A program made the position numbers and the translations under genes. Positions 14,197 to 23,463 of a stretch of DNA of 32,844 nucleotides are shown one piece after another. Under the pieces are notes generated by a model. The model did no database searches. It saw nothing but the letters and a program-made list of their open reading frames with translations, and was not told the origin of the DNA. Origin of the DNA: an uncultured Lachnospiraceae bacterium (GTDB taxonomy: Bacteria > Bacillota > Clostridia > Lachnospirales > Lachnospiraceae); assembly GCA_910576815.1 (NCBI GenBank), contig CAJTKA010000037.1:1-32844 (forward strand), in the 5' to 3' direction. Numbering within the stretch: position 1 is the stretch's first letter; the number at the start of each line of letters is the position of its first letter.

Positions 14197-15156
14197 TTAG
14201 CATGACGATAGCGCAAGGATTTCTTTTTCCGTTGGCATCACCCGCAGCGCGCCCTTTCTGGTGGTGATAATGGAAGCCGCCGCATTGGCGAACGTCAGCA
14301 TTTCCCGCAACTGTTCTTCGCTTAAACAGTGGATATCGTGATCCAGCAGATAATGCAGGATGCAGCCGCAAAAGGTATCGCCCGCGCCCGTCGTCTCCAC
14401 GGTATCACTTCGCAAAAATGGGGCTGCCTCCACCATCTTTTCCCGATCATACGCACGGCTTCCTGCCTTTCCCATGGAGACGAGGATCAAAGATATCTCA
14501 TATCTTTTCTGAATCCACTCCACGCCCTTCGTATAATCCGTCTCGCCCGTCAGCCACTGTATTTCATTATCAGATATCTTCAGGATATCGCAGTGCTCCA
14601 AGCCATACAAAACCTGCGCCCGCGCCTCCTCCTCGCTTTTCCAGAGCGGAAAACGCAGATTGGGATCAAAGGAAATCAGGCACCCTGCATCTTCCGCCGC
14701 CGCGATTGCCTTTTTCGTCGCTGCGCGCACCCCTTCGTGCGTCATGGAAAGCGTTCCAAAATGAAAGATTGCCGTGTCCCGCAGCAGTTCTTCGGGAATC
14801 TCCTCCGCCGTCAGCATCATATCCGCTCCCGGATCCCGATAAAAGGAAAAATCCCTGTCGCCGTCAGCAAACGTATGCACCAGCGCCAGCGTCGTGTGCA
14901 CCTTTTCATCCATCCGCAGATAGTCGCCGCAGATGCCTACTTCCTCGATCGCGTCTTTTAACTGTCTGCCAAAAAAATCATCTCCCACCTTCCCGATAAA
15001 GGCCGTCTTATGTCCCAACCCGGAAAGCATCGCCAGCACATTACAGGGCGCACCGCCGGGATTCGCCTCATAGAGGGGATTCCCCTGTCCGCTTACTCCG
15101 TTTTCCGTAAAATCGATCAGCAGTTCGCCCAGCGCCACCACATCATACTTTTTCAC
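14197..15156 (-). CDS. Fructokinase, PfkB family carbohydrate kinase
   Basis: The 319-residue kinase has the N-terminal sugar-binding ALGELLIDF, the first PfkB signature region around NPGGAPCNVLAMLSGLG (residues 32-48), the FDPNLRFPLW segment and the C-terminal signature DTVETTGAGDTFCGC, in which GAGD supplies the catalytic base. It should phosphorylate fructose to fructose 6-phosphate. The start is GTG after AAGGAG. It follows the GH32 gene by 12 bases, so hydrolysis of a fructoside and use of the released fructose are coupled in one operon. The promoter of this operon seems to have been lost (see the permease/LacI junction). Confidence 0.92.
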   Translation of the reverse strand: MKKYDVVALGELLIDFTENGVSGQGNPLYEANPGGAPCNVLAMLSGLGHKTAFIGKVGDDFFGRQLKDAIEEVGICGDYLRMDEKVHTTLALVHTFADGDRDFSFYRDPGADMMLTAEEIPEELLRDTAIFHFGTLSMTHEGVRAATKKAIAAAEDAGCLISFDPNLRFPLWKSEEEARAQVLYGLEHCDILKISDNEIQWLTGETDYTKGVEWIQKRYEISLILVSMGKAGSRAYDREKMVEAAPFLRSDTVETTGAGDTFCGCILHYLLDHDIHCLSEEQLREMLTFANAAASIITTRKGALRVMPTEKEILALSSC

Positions 15157-15168
15157 CGCATTTTCTCC

Positions 15169-16653
15169 TTATTTCAGTTCATATTTCACCACATCCATCG
15201 TCACTTCCCCATCGGCATAAAAGGAAATGCCATCTGCCGCAGGATCGGTATACATGGTCGCGGTAAGTACGTATTCCCCGTCATTGACGAAGACTTCGAC
15301 ACTGAATCGGTCCAGTATCAGCCGCAGCTTGATTTCCCCATTATTATGGTTCACCAGACAGCGGCGCTGATGAATGATGGCCCTTCTGGAACCGGAAAAC
15401 TTTCGATCCACCTTTACGATCGACTCATGCGGTCTGAAACTGACGGAAGTCTGGTAGGTATCGTCCTGCGCAAACCTGACCGCAAATTTATGATAGATAT
15501 TCGCTGCATCCGCGGGACGGACCGTCAGCTCCATATCGACTTTGCGGCCTTCCACGCCTTTCAGTCTGATCACATCCGTAAAGGTCACGTTCTCATGCCG
15601 CACTTCCTCCCCGTGCAGCGTCTCGATCTCCCGAATCGGCATCTGATACAGGCGGCCGTCTTTCACGGACAATTCCCTGGGCAGCGTCATCTGCCCAAGC
15701 CACGGCTGGGCGGGTGTGTGTAGATTACAGGTGTCCCAATTCTGCATCCAGGCAATCAGGATCCTCCTGCCGTCCGGCGCTAAGAGCGTCTGCGTGGCAT
15801 AGAAGTCGATCCCGTAGTCCACGGCCTGATCTTTCTCCTCCACAAAGGTATCCGTCTCCTCATCGTAAGAACCGATCAAACACAGCGTGCCGTTGCCGTT
15901 GTGGTATTCAAATTCATAAGGCAGCATATCCATGGGGCTGGTGAGCAGTACCGCCTTGCCGTCCAGCACAAAGAAATCGGGGCACTCCCACATCTTTCCA
16001 AAGCGGCCATTATTCTTCGTCAATACTTTTTCAAAGTGCCAGTCGATCCCGTTTTCGCTGCCAAACAGGAGCACCTGCCCGTCTCCATCTTCCGTACAGT
16101 TTCCAACGACACAGCGATAAGTGCCATCGGATTTCTGCCACATCTTCGGATCACGAAAATCGAATTTGCTGCTGCCGTCAGGCAGATCCTCCTTTGTCAG
16201 CACGGGATTATTGGCATATTTCTCATAATCCACGCCATCCCCCAGCGCGATGCACTGCGTCTGCACGTCGCGCATGCTGCCGTCCGCCTGTGTCTGTCTG
16301 CAGACGCCCGTATACAAAAGCAGATGTCTGCCGTCGGGAAGCACCACCGCACTGCCTGAGAAGCAGCCGTCCCTGTCATACCCGGTATCGGGCGCCAATG
16401 CAGCCGGGAGATAGCGCCAATGCAGTAAATCCTTACTGACCGCATGGCCCCAGTGCATCGGTCCCCAGTGGGAATCGTAGGGATGATACTGGTAAAACAG
16501 GTGATACTCTCCTTTATAATAGGAGAAACCATTGGGGTCGTTCATCCATCCCACGCGCGTGCAGAGATGGAAATCCGGCCTTTGCTCCTTCTCGATCGAC
16601 TGCTCCATTTCTTCTTCATATTTTCTCGCGTCACGCAATGTTTGACTGATCAT
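15169..16653 (-). CDS. Glycoside hydrolase family 32 (sucrose/fructan beta-fructosidase)
   Basis: The 494-residue enzyme lacks a signal peptide, so it acts in the cytoplasm on imported sucrose, sucrose 6-phosphate or fructo-oligosaccharide. The three GH32 catalytic motifs are intact: WMNDPNG with nucleophile D39, FRDP with transition-state stabiliser D168, and WECPD with acid/base E223. A C-terminal beta-sandwich domain (from about residue 350) contains the SVEVFVNDGE segment typical of the family. Neighbouring ABC importer genes, not a PTS, point to an unphosphorylated substrate. GGAGGTG precedes the ATG. Its first codons recur in a decayed copy after tex (20365-20411). Confidence 0.95.
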   Translation of the reverse strand: MISQTLRDARKYEEEMEQSIEKEQRPDFHLCTRVGWMNDPNGFSYYKGEYHLFYQYHPYDSHWGPMHWGHAVSKDLLHWRYLPAALAPDTGYDRDGCFSGSAVVLPDGRHLLLYTGVCRQTQADGSMRDVQTQCIALGDGVDYEKYANNPVLTKEDLPDGSSKFDFRDPKMWQKSDGTYRCVVGNCTEDGDGQVLLFGSENGIDWHFEKVLTKNNGRFGKMWECPDFFVLDGKAVLLTSPMDMLPYEFEYHNGNGTLCLIGSYDEETDTFVEEKDQAVDYGIDFYATQTLLAPDGRRILIAWMQNWDTCNLHTPAQPWLGQMTLPRELSVKDGRLYQMPIREIETLHGEEVRHENVTFTDVIRLKGVEGRKVDMELTVRPADAANIYHKFAVRFAQDDTYQTSVSFRPHESIVKVDRKFSGSRRAIIHQRRCLVNHNNGEIKLRLILDRFSVEVFVNDGEYVLTATMYTDPAADGISFYADGEVTMDVVKYELK

Positions 16654-16713
16654 AAAACACCTCCGTCCAAATCCTTACTAAAATTTTTTCCCTTTTCATC
16701 GTTCTTTTCTTTC

Positions 16714-18408
16714 TCAATCGGCAACTGTTTTCCCCGAGTAACGGTCATACGCATTCTGGTATACGATCAACAATTTCTCCATACCGCACTTCTTTGTCAA
16801 ATGTTCGATATAGGCATTCCACTCTGCATCCGTGGGGCCGCCGTTTTTGAGCCACAGCCCTTCCTGCTCAGACACGGCACTCTCAAAGTTCGCCTTGTAC
16901 CAGTCGATATCGTCAAGCTCCCGCCCCGTAAACACGCAGTCCACGGGATAGGTCGTGGTATCGTCCACATAAGGCATCCAAAAGTCATACAGATCTGTCA
17001 GTCTCTCGATCGCGCGGTCTTCCATCTTAAAGGTGGTCTGATAGTAATCGCTGAGGATCAGCTTAGGCCCCGCCACTTCGCACTCGCCTTTCAGTTCGCC
17101 CGAGCCTTTGCCGTATTTTTCACGGCTCTCCTCATCAGAAATGCTCAGCCACACGCCGTTCTCATCCTGCCCCGTAAAATAGGTGCCGATCGGCCCGTAA
17201 TGAAGCTGCATTACAATCTCGGGATCATACCACCTATCAAAAAATTTTAAGAGGTTCGCCGGACTTTTGCAAGCCTTTGTGATCGTAAGCTGTCCGCTGC
17301 CCACACCGCCGCCCGTGCGGATCGTCACATTGTGCGTACCGTCAGGCCCGTCAAGGATCGGCAAAAATACATAGTCCTTCGCATAATCGCCCATCAGCTC
17401 CTCGATATACCACCAGGTAGAAACGCCCACATAGCCCTGAGAACACTTGGAAATCAACTGGGTGTCCGACTGGCTGAACATCTCCACATCCATCAGTCCT
17501 TCCGCGTACCAGTCATGGAAATAAGTGATTGCCTGGCGGTACTGATCGGTGACGCACATAAACTCCACCGTGCCGTCATTCTTTAGTACCAGATCGTTAC
17601 AGACGTCATTGGGCCAATTGGTGAAACCAAAGCCCGCGTAAAAAATGTTCTGGCCCCAGCACCACTGATCAAAGCCTGTGCTCATGGGAATCGTGCTGCC
17701 CGGTGCGTTACTGTAATATTTTGCGCTCATATCATTGTCCTTAAAAGCTTTTAACGCGGTATGCAGCTCCTCCAGCGTGGTCGGCACGGGAAGCCCCAGA
17801 TCGTCCAGCCAAGCCTTATTGATCATGGAAAACTGCGGGATTAAATAAACGCTGTAGTCTTCCTCTGCGCCGATGCCGCCCGTGCCCATGCGCTCTCCTG
17901 CGGGCAGGCCGTAAATATAGCCGTCGTCCATGGTGATCGCACTTCTGATATCCGGATTCTCCTCCAGGATCTTTGCCAAATTCGGCATATATTCTTCCGT
18001 CAGATAAGGCGTCAGGTCTATAAAAGTACCGTCGTCGCCGTAGCGGGAAATATCGTAGTTGCTAAAGCCTACGCCCATGAAGGCGTCAGGCAGTTCATTG
18101 CCTGCAATGCGGATATTGACCTGCTCCCCCAGCGATTCGCTCATGGTCGTCCAGTCAATGCTGATCCCCGCCTCGTCCTGCAGCGCATTCAAAACGACAT
18201 TATTGTCATATCCCGGACTAAGGGCACTCTGCCCGCCCATGATGGCAAACTGCGTCTGGGAAGTATCGGGATTGGCAACTCCTTTTTCGTGATGGCCGTA
18301 GTCCTTGTCTCCGCAGGCCGTCACCGACAGGGCAGTGCCTGCTGCCAGCGCACAGAACAAAAACCTCTTTTTATGGTAATATTTTTTATTCTCTCTCATC
18401 CTACTCAT
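16714..18408 (-). CDS. ABC sugar transporter solute-binding lipoprotein (LplA/YtcQ-like)
   Basis: From the chosen start the product is 564 residues, with a basic N-terminus, a hydrophobic segment and lipobox SVTAC (Cys at about 32). The mature part resembles the large family 1 solute-binding proteins that pair with LplB/LplC permeases: segments YDISRYGDDGTFIDLTPYL, NAPGSTIPMS and YVDDTTTYPVDCVF. It would capture a sugar or oligosaccharide, most likely a fructoside given the GH32 and fructokinase genes downstream. The frame is open to 18477; GGAGG before the ATG at 18408 (or an ATG three codons later) is the better start. The gene itself looks intact. Confidence 0.9.
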   Translation of the reverse strand: MSRMRENKKYYHKKRFLFCALAAGTALSVTACGDKDYGHHEKGVANPDTSQTQFAIMGGQSALSPGYDNNVVLNALQDEAGISIDWTTMSESLGEQVNIRIAGNELPDAFMGVGFSNYDISRYGDDGTFIDLTPYLTEEYMPNLAKILEENPDIRSAITMDDGYIYGLPAGERMGTGGIGAEEDYSVYLIPQFSMINKAWLDDLGLPVPTTLEELHTALKAFKDNDMSAKYYSNAPGSTIPMSTGFDQWCWGQNIFYAGFGFTNWPNDVCNDLVLKNDGTVEFMCVTDQYRQAITYFHDWYAEGLMDVEMFSQSDTQLISKCSQGYVGVSTWWYIEELMGDYAKDYVFLPILDGPDGTHNVTIRTGGGVGSGQLTITKACKSPANLLKFFDRWYDPEIVMQLHYGPIGTYFTGQDENGVWLSISDEESREKYGKGSGELKGECEVAGPKLILSDYYQTTFKMEDRAIERLTDLYDFWMPYVDDTTTYPVDCVFTGRELDDIDWYKANFESAVSEQEGLWLKNGGPTDAEWNAYIEHLTKKCGMEKLLIVYQNAYDRYSGKTVAD

Positions 18409-18484
18409 CCTACCTTCTGCCTCCATCATTTTCTCAATTTCCGTTTTACAGAGAATCCTTTTCCTTCCGGCATTCATCAGCCCG

Positions 18485-19393
18485 TCAGCCCTTCACCGCG
18501 CCTGCCATAAACCCTTTTTCAAAATACTTCTGCACGAAGGGGTAAATAATCAGCATCGGCAGCGCCGCGATGATGATAGAGGAAAACTTGATCATTTCCG
18601 TCATCTTATTCAACTCCGCAAACCCGCCCGATATGGTGCTCGCCTGGCTCGCGCTGGCCGAGCTCTTGATGAGGATATTCCGAAGCACCAGCGGCAGGGG
18701 CGCCCTGCTTGGCGAAGGCAGATAAATCATCGATGTAAACCAGTCATTCCAGTAAGCGACCATGCTGAATACCACCATCACCGCCATGATGGAACGGCTA
18801 AGTGGCACCACGATCTTGATAAAAGTCTCCCACTTGGACGCACCGTCAATATCCGCCGCCTCGATCATCTCCTTCGGAATACTGTTTTCAAAAAAGTTTC
18901 TCACAATGATCATGTTGCCGACTGCGACACCGCCAGGCAGAAAGAGCGCCCACATATTGTTGATCAGGCCCGTTTCTTTCACCACCAGATAGGTAGGGAC
19001 CATGCCGCCGCCGAAATACATGGTGATGATAAAGAAGATGCTGAGCCACTTCCTTCCCGGCAGCGTCTTCACGCTAAGCGGATAGGCCGCCAGATAGAGC
19101 ACCACCACCGAGAAGACCGTACCGACCACCGTGTACTTCACGCTGTTAAACAGTCCCGTAAGGATGGCCGGATCCGCAAACACCGACTGATATCCTTCCA
19201 GCGTAACGCCGCTGGGAAGCAGGAAGGTCTTGCCCGCATACACATCGTAAGGGTTGGAAACGGAGGCGATCAGCACATAGTAGAGCGGATACGCCACGAT
19301 CAGCAGAATCACACAGCAGAGCGCAACCAAAATGATGTCGCTGGCCTTTTCTGACAGTCCTGTCGTTTTCCTGGATGTTTTGTTCTCTTTCAT
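18485..19393 (-). CDS. ABC sugar transporter permease (LplC-like)
   Basis: A 302-residue inner-membrane permease of the MalG/LplC class with about six transmembrane segments. It has the start YPLYYVLIASVSNPYDVYAG, the EAA loop EAADIDGASKWETFIKIVVPLS that contacts the ATPase, and the C-terminal YPFVQKYFEKGFMAGAVKG typical of this group. Its partner permease is truncated just upstream. The ribosome binding site TAGGAGG overlaps the stop codon of that partner gene. No ATPase is encoded here; such importers usually share a genome-wide MsiK-type ATPase. Confidence 0.94.
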   Translation of the reverse strand: MKENKTSRKTTGLSEKASDIILVALCCVILLIVAYPLYYVLIASVSNPYDVYAGKTFLLPSGVTLEGYQSVFADPAILTGLFNSVKYTVVGTVFSVVVLYLAAYPLSVKTLPGRKWLSIFFIITMYFGGGMVPTYLVVKETGLINNMWALFLPGGVAVGNMIIVRNFFENSIPKEMIEAADIDGASKWETFIKIVVPLSRSIMAVMVVFSMVAYWNDWFTSMIYLPSPSRAPLPLVLRNILIKSSASASQASTISGGFAELNKMTEMIKFSSIIIAALPMLIIYPFVQKYFEKGFMAGAVKG

Positions 19394-19403
19394 ACTGCAC
19401 CTC

Positions 19404-19880
19404 CTATATAAAGCTCGTGTCTTCCGAGATTTTGCCCGCCAGTTTGTTCACGATCAATAGCAGGATGATATTGATCACCGTATTGAACAGGCCGACCGCC
19501 GTGGAATAGCTGTACTTTGCGTGTTCGATACCCTGTTGGTATACGTAGACCGCGATCACATCACTGGCCGCTTTGTTTAGATCCGTCTGCAAAAGCCATA
19601 CTTTTTCAAAGCCGACGTTCATCAATCCGCCCGCGCTCATAATGAGGTTCAGTACCATGATGGGCGCCAGTTCCGGTATATCGATATGGATGATTCGTCG
19701 AAACAGGGACGCGCCGTCCACCTTTGCCGCCTCGTAGAGCGAAGTGTCCACATTTGCCAGAGTCGCCATATAGACGATGATGCCCCAGCCTGCGTCCCGC
19801 CAGATCCCAGAGGCAATGTAGATCGTCCGAAACGCCGAGGACTCCGTCAGAAAATCAATGGAGGTGCCCGCGATCATTCT
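19404..19880 (-). pseudogene. ABC sugar permease (LplB-like), N-terminal half missing
   Basis: Recognisable LplB/MalF-class sequence starts near GTSIDFLTESSAFRTIYIAS and runs to the proper C-terminus, including the EAA loop EAAKVDGASLFRRIIHIDIPE. About 158 residues remain of an expected ~300, so roughly the first half with several transmembrane helices is gone. Upstream of about 19880 the minus-strand reading is merely antisense to a truncated lacI gene. An in-frame ATG occurs at 19922, but no ribosome binding site or promoter is evident. Either a genomic deletion or an assembly collapse explains this. A working importer with the downstream LplC is unlikely. Confidence 0.8.
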
Positions 19881-20340
19881 GCGGACAGGCTCCGCCCTGA
19901 TCAATGAACCGAACAAGCGCAAGGCCGGGTTCGAGACCGGCTGTCTGTCCCTCGGTCTTTCCTATGAAATGAAGATTTTGGGAGATGACGCTCCTTACGA
20001 GGAGTTTGAGAACTTTTTAAGGGAACATATTGAAAACGGGAAACTGGCCTTTGACGGGATCTTCTGCGTGACCGACCGCCTGGCCTGCCGTGTAATCGAA
20101 AGCCTGCGTGCCCTCGGCCAGCGCGTACCTGAGGATGTGCAGGTCATCGGTTTTGACGGAATACGCGCCTTCGGCGATATGGCTTATCACTGCTCCACCA
20201 TCGTGCAGCCCCTCCCTGAGATGGCCGAGATGTGTGTCGACCTTCTCCTGCGGGAAACCGAGATGAAAAAGCCGCCCCTGATCTGCCTGCCCGTCTCCTA
20301 CGCATACGGGGGCTCAACCAAAGAGAGCGTGGAAACCTGA
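19875..20340 (+). pseudogene. LacI-family transcriptional regulator, C-terminal fragment
   Basis: About 155 residues remain, from roughly the IILRTGSALINEPNKRKAGF region to the natural stop. They form the C-terminal ligand-binding lobe of a LacI/GalR repressor, with DGIFCVTDRLACRVIESLRA, the VPEDVQVIGFDG signature and the STIVQPLPEMAEM segment. The helix-turn-helix DNA-binding domain and the first half of the effector domain are missing. The ATG at 19858 is in antisense permease sequence and is not a credible native start. Before the event this gene was probably divergent from the permease operon and controlled it. A strong terminator at the stop codon remains. Confidence 0.8.
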
Positions 20341-20362
20341 TTTCAGGTCTTCCACGCCCTCT
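20324..20362 (+). terminator. Terminator of the lacI fragment
   Basis: A long hairpin spans the stop codon: arms GCGTGGAA (20327-20334) and CCTGA (20336-20340) pair with TCAGG (20343-20347) and TTCCACGC (20350-20357), with a two-base loop. A pyrimidine-rich stretch, TCATTTCTTCTTAT, follows. The T-run is imperfect, so efficiency is uncertain. It also lies in the gap after the convergent tex gene and could act on both strands. Confidence 0.7.
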
Positions 20363-20364
20363 CC

Positions 20365-20411
20365 GTCATTTCTTCTTATCTTCCGACATCACGCAATGTC
20401 TGGCTGATCAT
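20365..20411 (-). repeat. Decayed copy of the 5' end of a GH32 gene
   Basis: Directly after the tex stop, minus-strand ATG at 20409-20411 opens a frame M-I-S-Q-T-L-R-D, then diverges and stops within 12 codons. The same eight residues start the GH32 gene at 16653. Over the first 25 bases 22 match, and the three differences are synonymous third-codon positions (Ser, Gln, Asp). Similarity continues loosely to AGAAGAAATG. This pattern indicates a remnant of a second, once-coding GH32-like gene. Confidence 0.55.
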
Positions 20412-20414
20412 TGC

Positions 20415-22799
20415 TTACCCCTGTATGGGCTTCAATTTCATCGTCAGCCCGATCCGCTTTTTGGCCACATCCACGGTAAGCACCTGCACATCCACAATAT
20501 CGCCCACACTGACTGCCTCCAGCGGATGCTTGATATAACGGTCCGTGATCTGGGAAATATGGACCAGGCCGTCCTGATGTACGCCAATATCCACGAAAGC
20601 ACCAAAATCAATGACGTTTCTGACCGTCCCCTTTAAAATCATCCCGGGTTTTAAGTCCTTCATGTCGAGCACATCGCTTCTAAGGATGGGCGCGGGCATA
20701 TCGTCTCTGGGGTCTCTGGCAGGCTTTTCCAATTCCGTCAGGATATCCGTGAGTGTGATCTCTCCAATGCCGAGTTCTTCCGCCAGCTTTTTCTTATCTT
20801 TCACGCGTTTGACCAGACTTCCCATCCCGCCTGCCTGCGAATTGCCGGTCGCATTGTTACTGCCTGCCTGTTCTCCGCGGGCTTGTCCTGCCTCCGCTCC
20901 GCCGTCCAGCGTCATCTGACCCATGGCTGCGGCCAACGCCTTACCCATGGCGGTATCCGTATTGCGGATCACCAGCTGCTTTTTGGGCGGCCGTTTCTCC
21001 TTTGCGGGAGCCGCGGCCGGTTTCTTGACCGCGGCCTGCTTCTGTGCCTTGCGCACATCTTCCATGGAGAGTCCCAGCTTCTCCATCAGCTTTTCCGCCG
21101 CCTCATAGGACTCAGGGTGGACGCTGGTGGCATCAAGGGGATTGTCGCCGTCCGTGATGCGCAGGAAACCCGCACACTGCTCATAGGCCTTCGGACCAAG
21201 CTTTGCCACTTTCAGGAGTTGTTTTCTGTTGATAAAGCGCCCGTTCGCCTCTCTGTAGTCCACGATATTGCGCGCAATTACCTTTGTCACGCCAGACACG
21301 TATTCCAGGAGCGATGCGGAAGCGGTGTTCAAGTCTACACCCACACGGTTCACGCTGTCCTCCACCACGCCGCCCAGTGCCTCGCTCAGCTTCTTCTGGT
21401 TCATATCGTGCTGGTACTGTCCCACGCCGATGGACTTGGGATCGATCTTCACCAGTTCCGCCAGCGGGTCCTGTAAGCGTCTGGCAATGGAGGCCGCGCT
21501 TCGCTGTCCCACGTCAAACTCCGGAAACTCCTCTGTCGCCAGCTTGCTCGCCGAATAGACGGAAGCTCCCGCTTCGTTCACGATCACATACTGCACGGGC
21601 GTATCCAGCTCCTTGATAAGCTCCACGATCACCTGCTCGGATTCGCGGGAAGCCGTGCCGTTACCCACGGAGATGAGATTGACGTTATATTTTTTGATAA
21701 GCTTCTTTAAGTCCGCCTTGGCCTGCTCCACCTTATTCTGGGGCGCAGTGGGGTAAATCACCTTCGTGTCGAGCACCTTGCCCGTCTCATCCACCACCGC
21801 CAGCTTACAGCCCGTGCGGAAGGCAGGGTCCCAGCCCAGCACGACTTTACCGCGGATGGGCGGCTGCAAGAGCAACTGCTCGAGATTCTTGCCAAAGACA
21901 GAGATCGCGCCATCCTCCGCCTTTTCGGTAAGGTCGTTTCTGATCTCCCGCTCGATGGCAGGCGCAATCAGTCTGTTATAGCTGTCAGCGATCACTTCCT
22001 CCAAAATCGGGGATGTGACAGGATTGTCATTTATAATGGTCTTCGTCCGCAGAAATTGCAGGATGCGCTCCTCGGGCGCCTCCACCTTCACCGTGAGGAA
22101 TTTTTCATTCTCGCCCCTGTTGATCGCCAGCACGCGGTGCCCCGCCACCTTGGTGATAGGCTCCTCGTAATCGTAGTAGGTCTCATAAACGCTCTCCGCC
22201 TTCTCGTCCTTGGCCACGCTCACAAGCTTCCCTTCCCTGGCCGTGACATCACGGATGTAGCTGCGGTAGTCCGCCTCGTCGGAAATCTGCTCGGCAATGA
22301 TATCCTTTGCCCCCTGAACGGCTTCCTCCGCCGTCTTCACAGACTTTCCTTCGTCCTCGTCCTCATGTATATACTTCGCGGCCTCCTCCTCGATAGGAGC
22401 TGTCGTCTCCTGTGCAAGGATGAATGTCGCCAACGGCTCCAGGCCTTTTTCCTTGGCCACGCTCGCGCGGGTCTTGCGCTTCGGTTTATAGGGGCGGTAA
22501 AGGTCCTCCACCACCACCAGGGTCTGCGCCGCCTCAATGCGTTCCTTCAGCTCGTCAGTCAGCATCCCCTGTTCCTCGATGCTGCTGATGACCTGCTGCT
22601 TTCTTTCCTCCAGACCGCGCAGATAAGTCAGTCTTTCATGCAGATCACGCAGCGTCTCATCGTTTAAAGAGCCCGTCTTTTCCTTGCGGTAGCGGGCGAT
22701 AAAAGGAATGGTATTGCCCTCATCGATGAGGGAGACCGCCGCCTCCACCTGCCATTTCTCTACTTTCAGTTCTTCTTTCAGCTGTAAGATGATATCCAT
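20415..22799 (-). CDS. tex: Tex-like RNA-binding protein with S1 domain
   Basis: The 794-residue protein is collinear with the Tex/YqgF-like transcription accessory proteins: an N-terminal helical region (VSLIDEGNTIPFIARYRKEKTGSL), the YqgF-like RNase H-fold with VLGWDPAFRTGCKLAVVDETG, helix-hairpin-helix parts (VGVDLNTASASLLEYVSG), and a C-terminal S1 RNA-binding domain from about residue 715 (LKGTVRNVIDFGAFVDIGVHQDG). An Ala/Pro/Lys/Gly-rich linker of about 80 residues (roughly 590-670) before the S1 domain is longer than in the compact homologues. It probably acts on nucleic acids during transcription; the exact role is not settled. It is the only gene of its unit. Confidence 0.95.
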   Translation of the reverse strand: MDIILQLKEELKVEKWQVEAAVSLIDEGNTIPFIARYRKEKTGSLNDETLRDLHERLTYLRGLEERKQQVISSIEEQGMLTDELKERIEAAQTLVVVEDLYRPYKPKRKTRASVAKEKGLEPLATFILAQETTAPIEEEAAKYIHEDEDEGKSVKTAEEAVQGAKDIIAEQISDEADYRSYIRDVTAREGKLVSVAKDEKAESVYETYYDYEEPITKVAGHRVLAINRGENEKFLTVKVEAPEERILQFLRTKTIINDNPVTSPILEEVIADSYNRLIAPAIEREIRNDLTEKAEDGAISVFGKNLEQLLLQPPIRGKVVLGWDPAFRTGCKLAVVDETGKVLDTKVIYPTAPQNKVEQAKADLKKLIKKYNVNLISVGNGTASRESEQVIVELIKELDTPVQYVIVNEAGASVYSASKLATEEFPEFDVGQRSAASIARRLQDPLAELVKIDPKSIGVGQYQHDMNQKKLSEALGGVVEDSVNRVGVDLNTASASLLEYVSGVTKVIARNIVDYREANGRFINRKQLLKVAKLGPKAYEQCAGFLRITDGDNPLDATSVHPESYEAAEKLMEKLGLSMEDVRKAQKQAAVKKPAAAPAKEKRPPKKQLVIRNTDTAMGKALAAAMGQMTLDGGAEAGQARGEQAGSNNATGNSQAGGMGSLVKRVKDKKKLAEELGIGEITLTDILTELEKPARDPRDDMPAPILRSDVLDMKDLKPGMILKGTVRNVIDFGAFVDIGVHQDGLVHISQITDRYIKHPLEAVSVGDIVDVQVLTVDVAKKRIGLTMKLKPIQG

Positions 22800-22926
22800 G
22801 TTTACCTCATTTCTGCACTGCTTTTTCTACATTCCGTTCCCTATAGATTTTTTTATGCAAATATGTTACACTGATTGTAATTATAGAGAATGATGGATAT
22901 TTTTTCAAGAAAAAGAGGCATTATTT

Positions 22927-23388
22927 ATGAACTATCAACCACAAAACCCACAAGGAGGCTATCCCGGCGGCCCCAATCCCTACCCCTACGGCATGCCGAC
23001 ACAGCCGATCCCGCCCAAACCGAAGGGATTCGGTATGGCGACCGCCTCCATGGTGCTCGGCATCATCACGCTGTCGAGTCTCCTGCTTTTGCGCGTGTCC
23101 ATCCCCTTCCTTCTTGGCGGCATTGCCATCATCCTCGCGATCCTTTCGCGGGGCGGCGAGAAAAACATGCTCGGCAGGGCAAAGGCGGGTATCATCTGCA
23201 GCATAGCAGGACTGTGTCTGGATGTTACGTTATGTGTTTTTTCCGTTTGGCTCGTGTTTTCGCTCCCTAAAATTGCTCCATCATTGGTCGATGAGATGAA
23301 TAAGGTCTGCGAGGAACAGTATGGCATCTCCTACGACGAGATGATGGAAGAAATCTACGATTTGTGGAATATGGAAGGATTTGAATAA
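22927..23388 (+). CDS. DUF4190-type small membrane protein
   Basis: The 153-residue product has a Pro/Gly/Gln/Tyr-rich N-terminus (about 35 residues), then GFGMATASMVLGIITL, a second hydrophobic segment (LGGIAIILAILSRG) and a third (GIICSIAGLCLDVTLCV), and an acidic C-terminal tail with YGISYDEMMEEIYD. This arrangement matches DUF4190 membrane proteins of Firmicutes; function unknown. It is the first gene of the plus-strand island, divergent from tex across a 127-base gap in which I could not assign firm promoters. The ribosome binding site is weak (AAAGAGG). Confidence 0.8.
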   Translation: MNYQPQNPQGGYPGGPNPYPYGMPTQPIPPKPKGFGMATASMVLGIITLSSLLLLRVSIPFLLGGIAIILAILSRGGEKNMLGRAKAGIICSIAGLCLDVTLCVFSVWLVFSLPKIAPSLVDEMNKVCEEQYGISYDEMMEEIYDLWNMEGFE

Positions 23389-23463
23389 AATAAAACAGAA
23401 ACATGAAATAAAAAATATCATTTGATTCACTTGGCATAACAAAAAGAAAGGCAGGGACATCTT

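Noticed and set aside
19858..20340. Intact small LacI-like regulator starting at ATG 19858
   Set aside because: The first codons are antisense permease sequence, no DNA-binding domain is present, and there is no ribosome binding site.
22800..22926. Divergent promoters between tex and the DUF4190 gene
   Set aside because: Several AT-rich hexamers exist, but none has both a credible -35 and -10 box at proper spacing, so no promoter is called.
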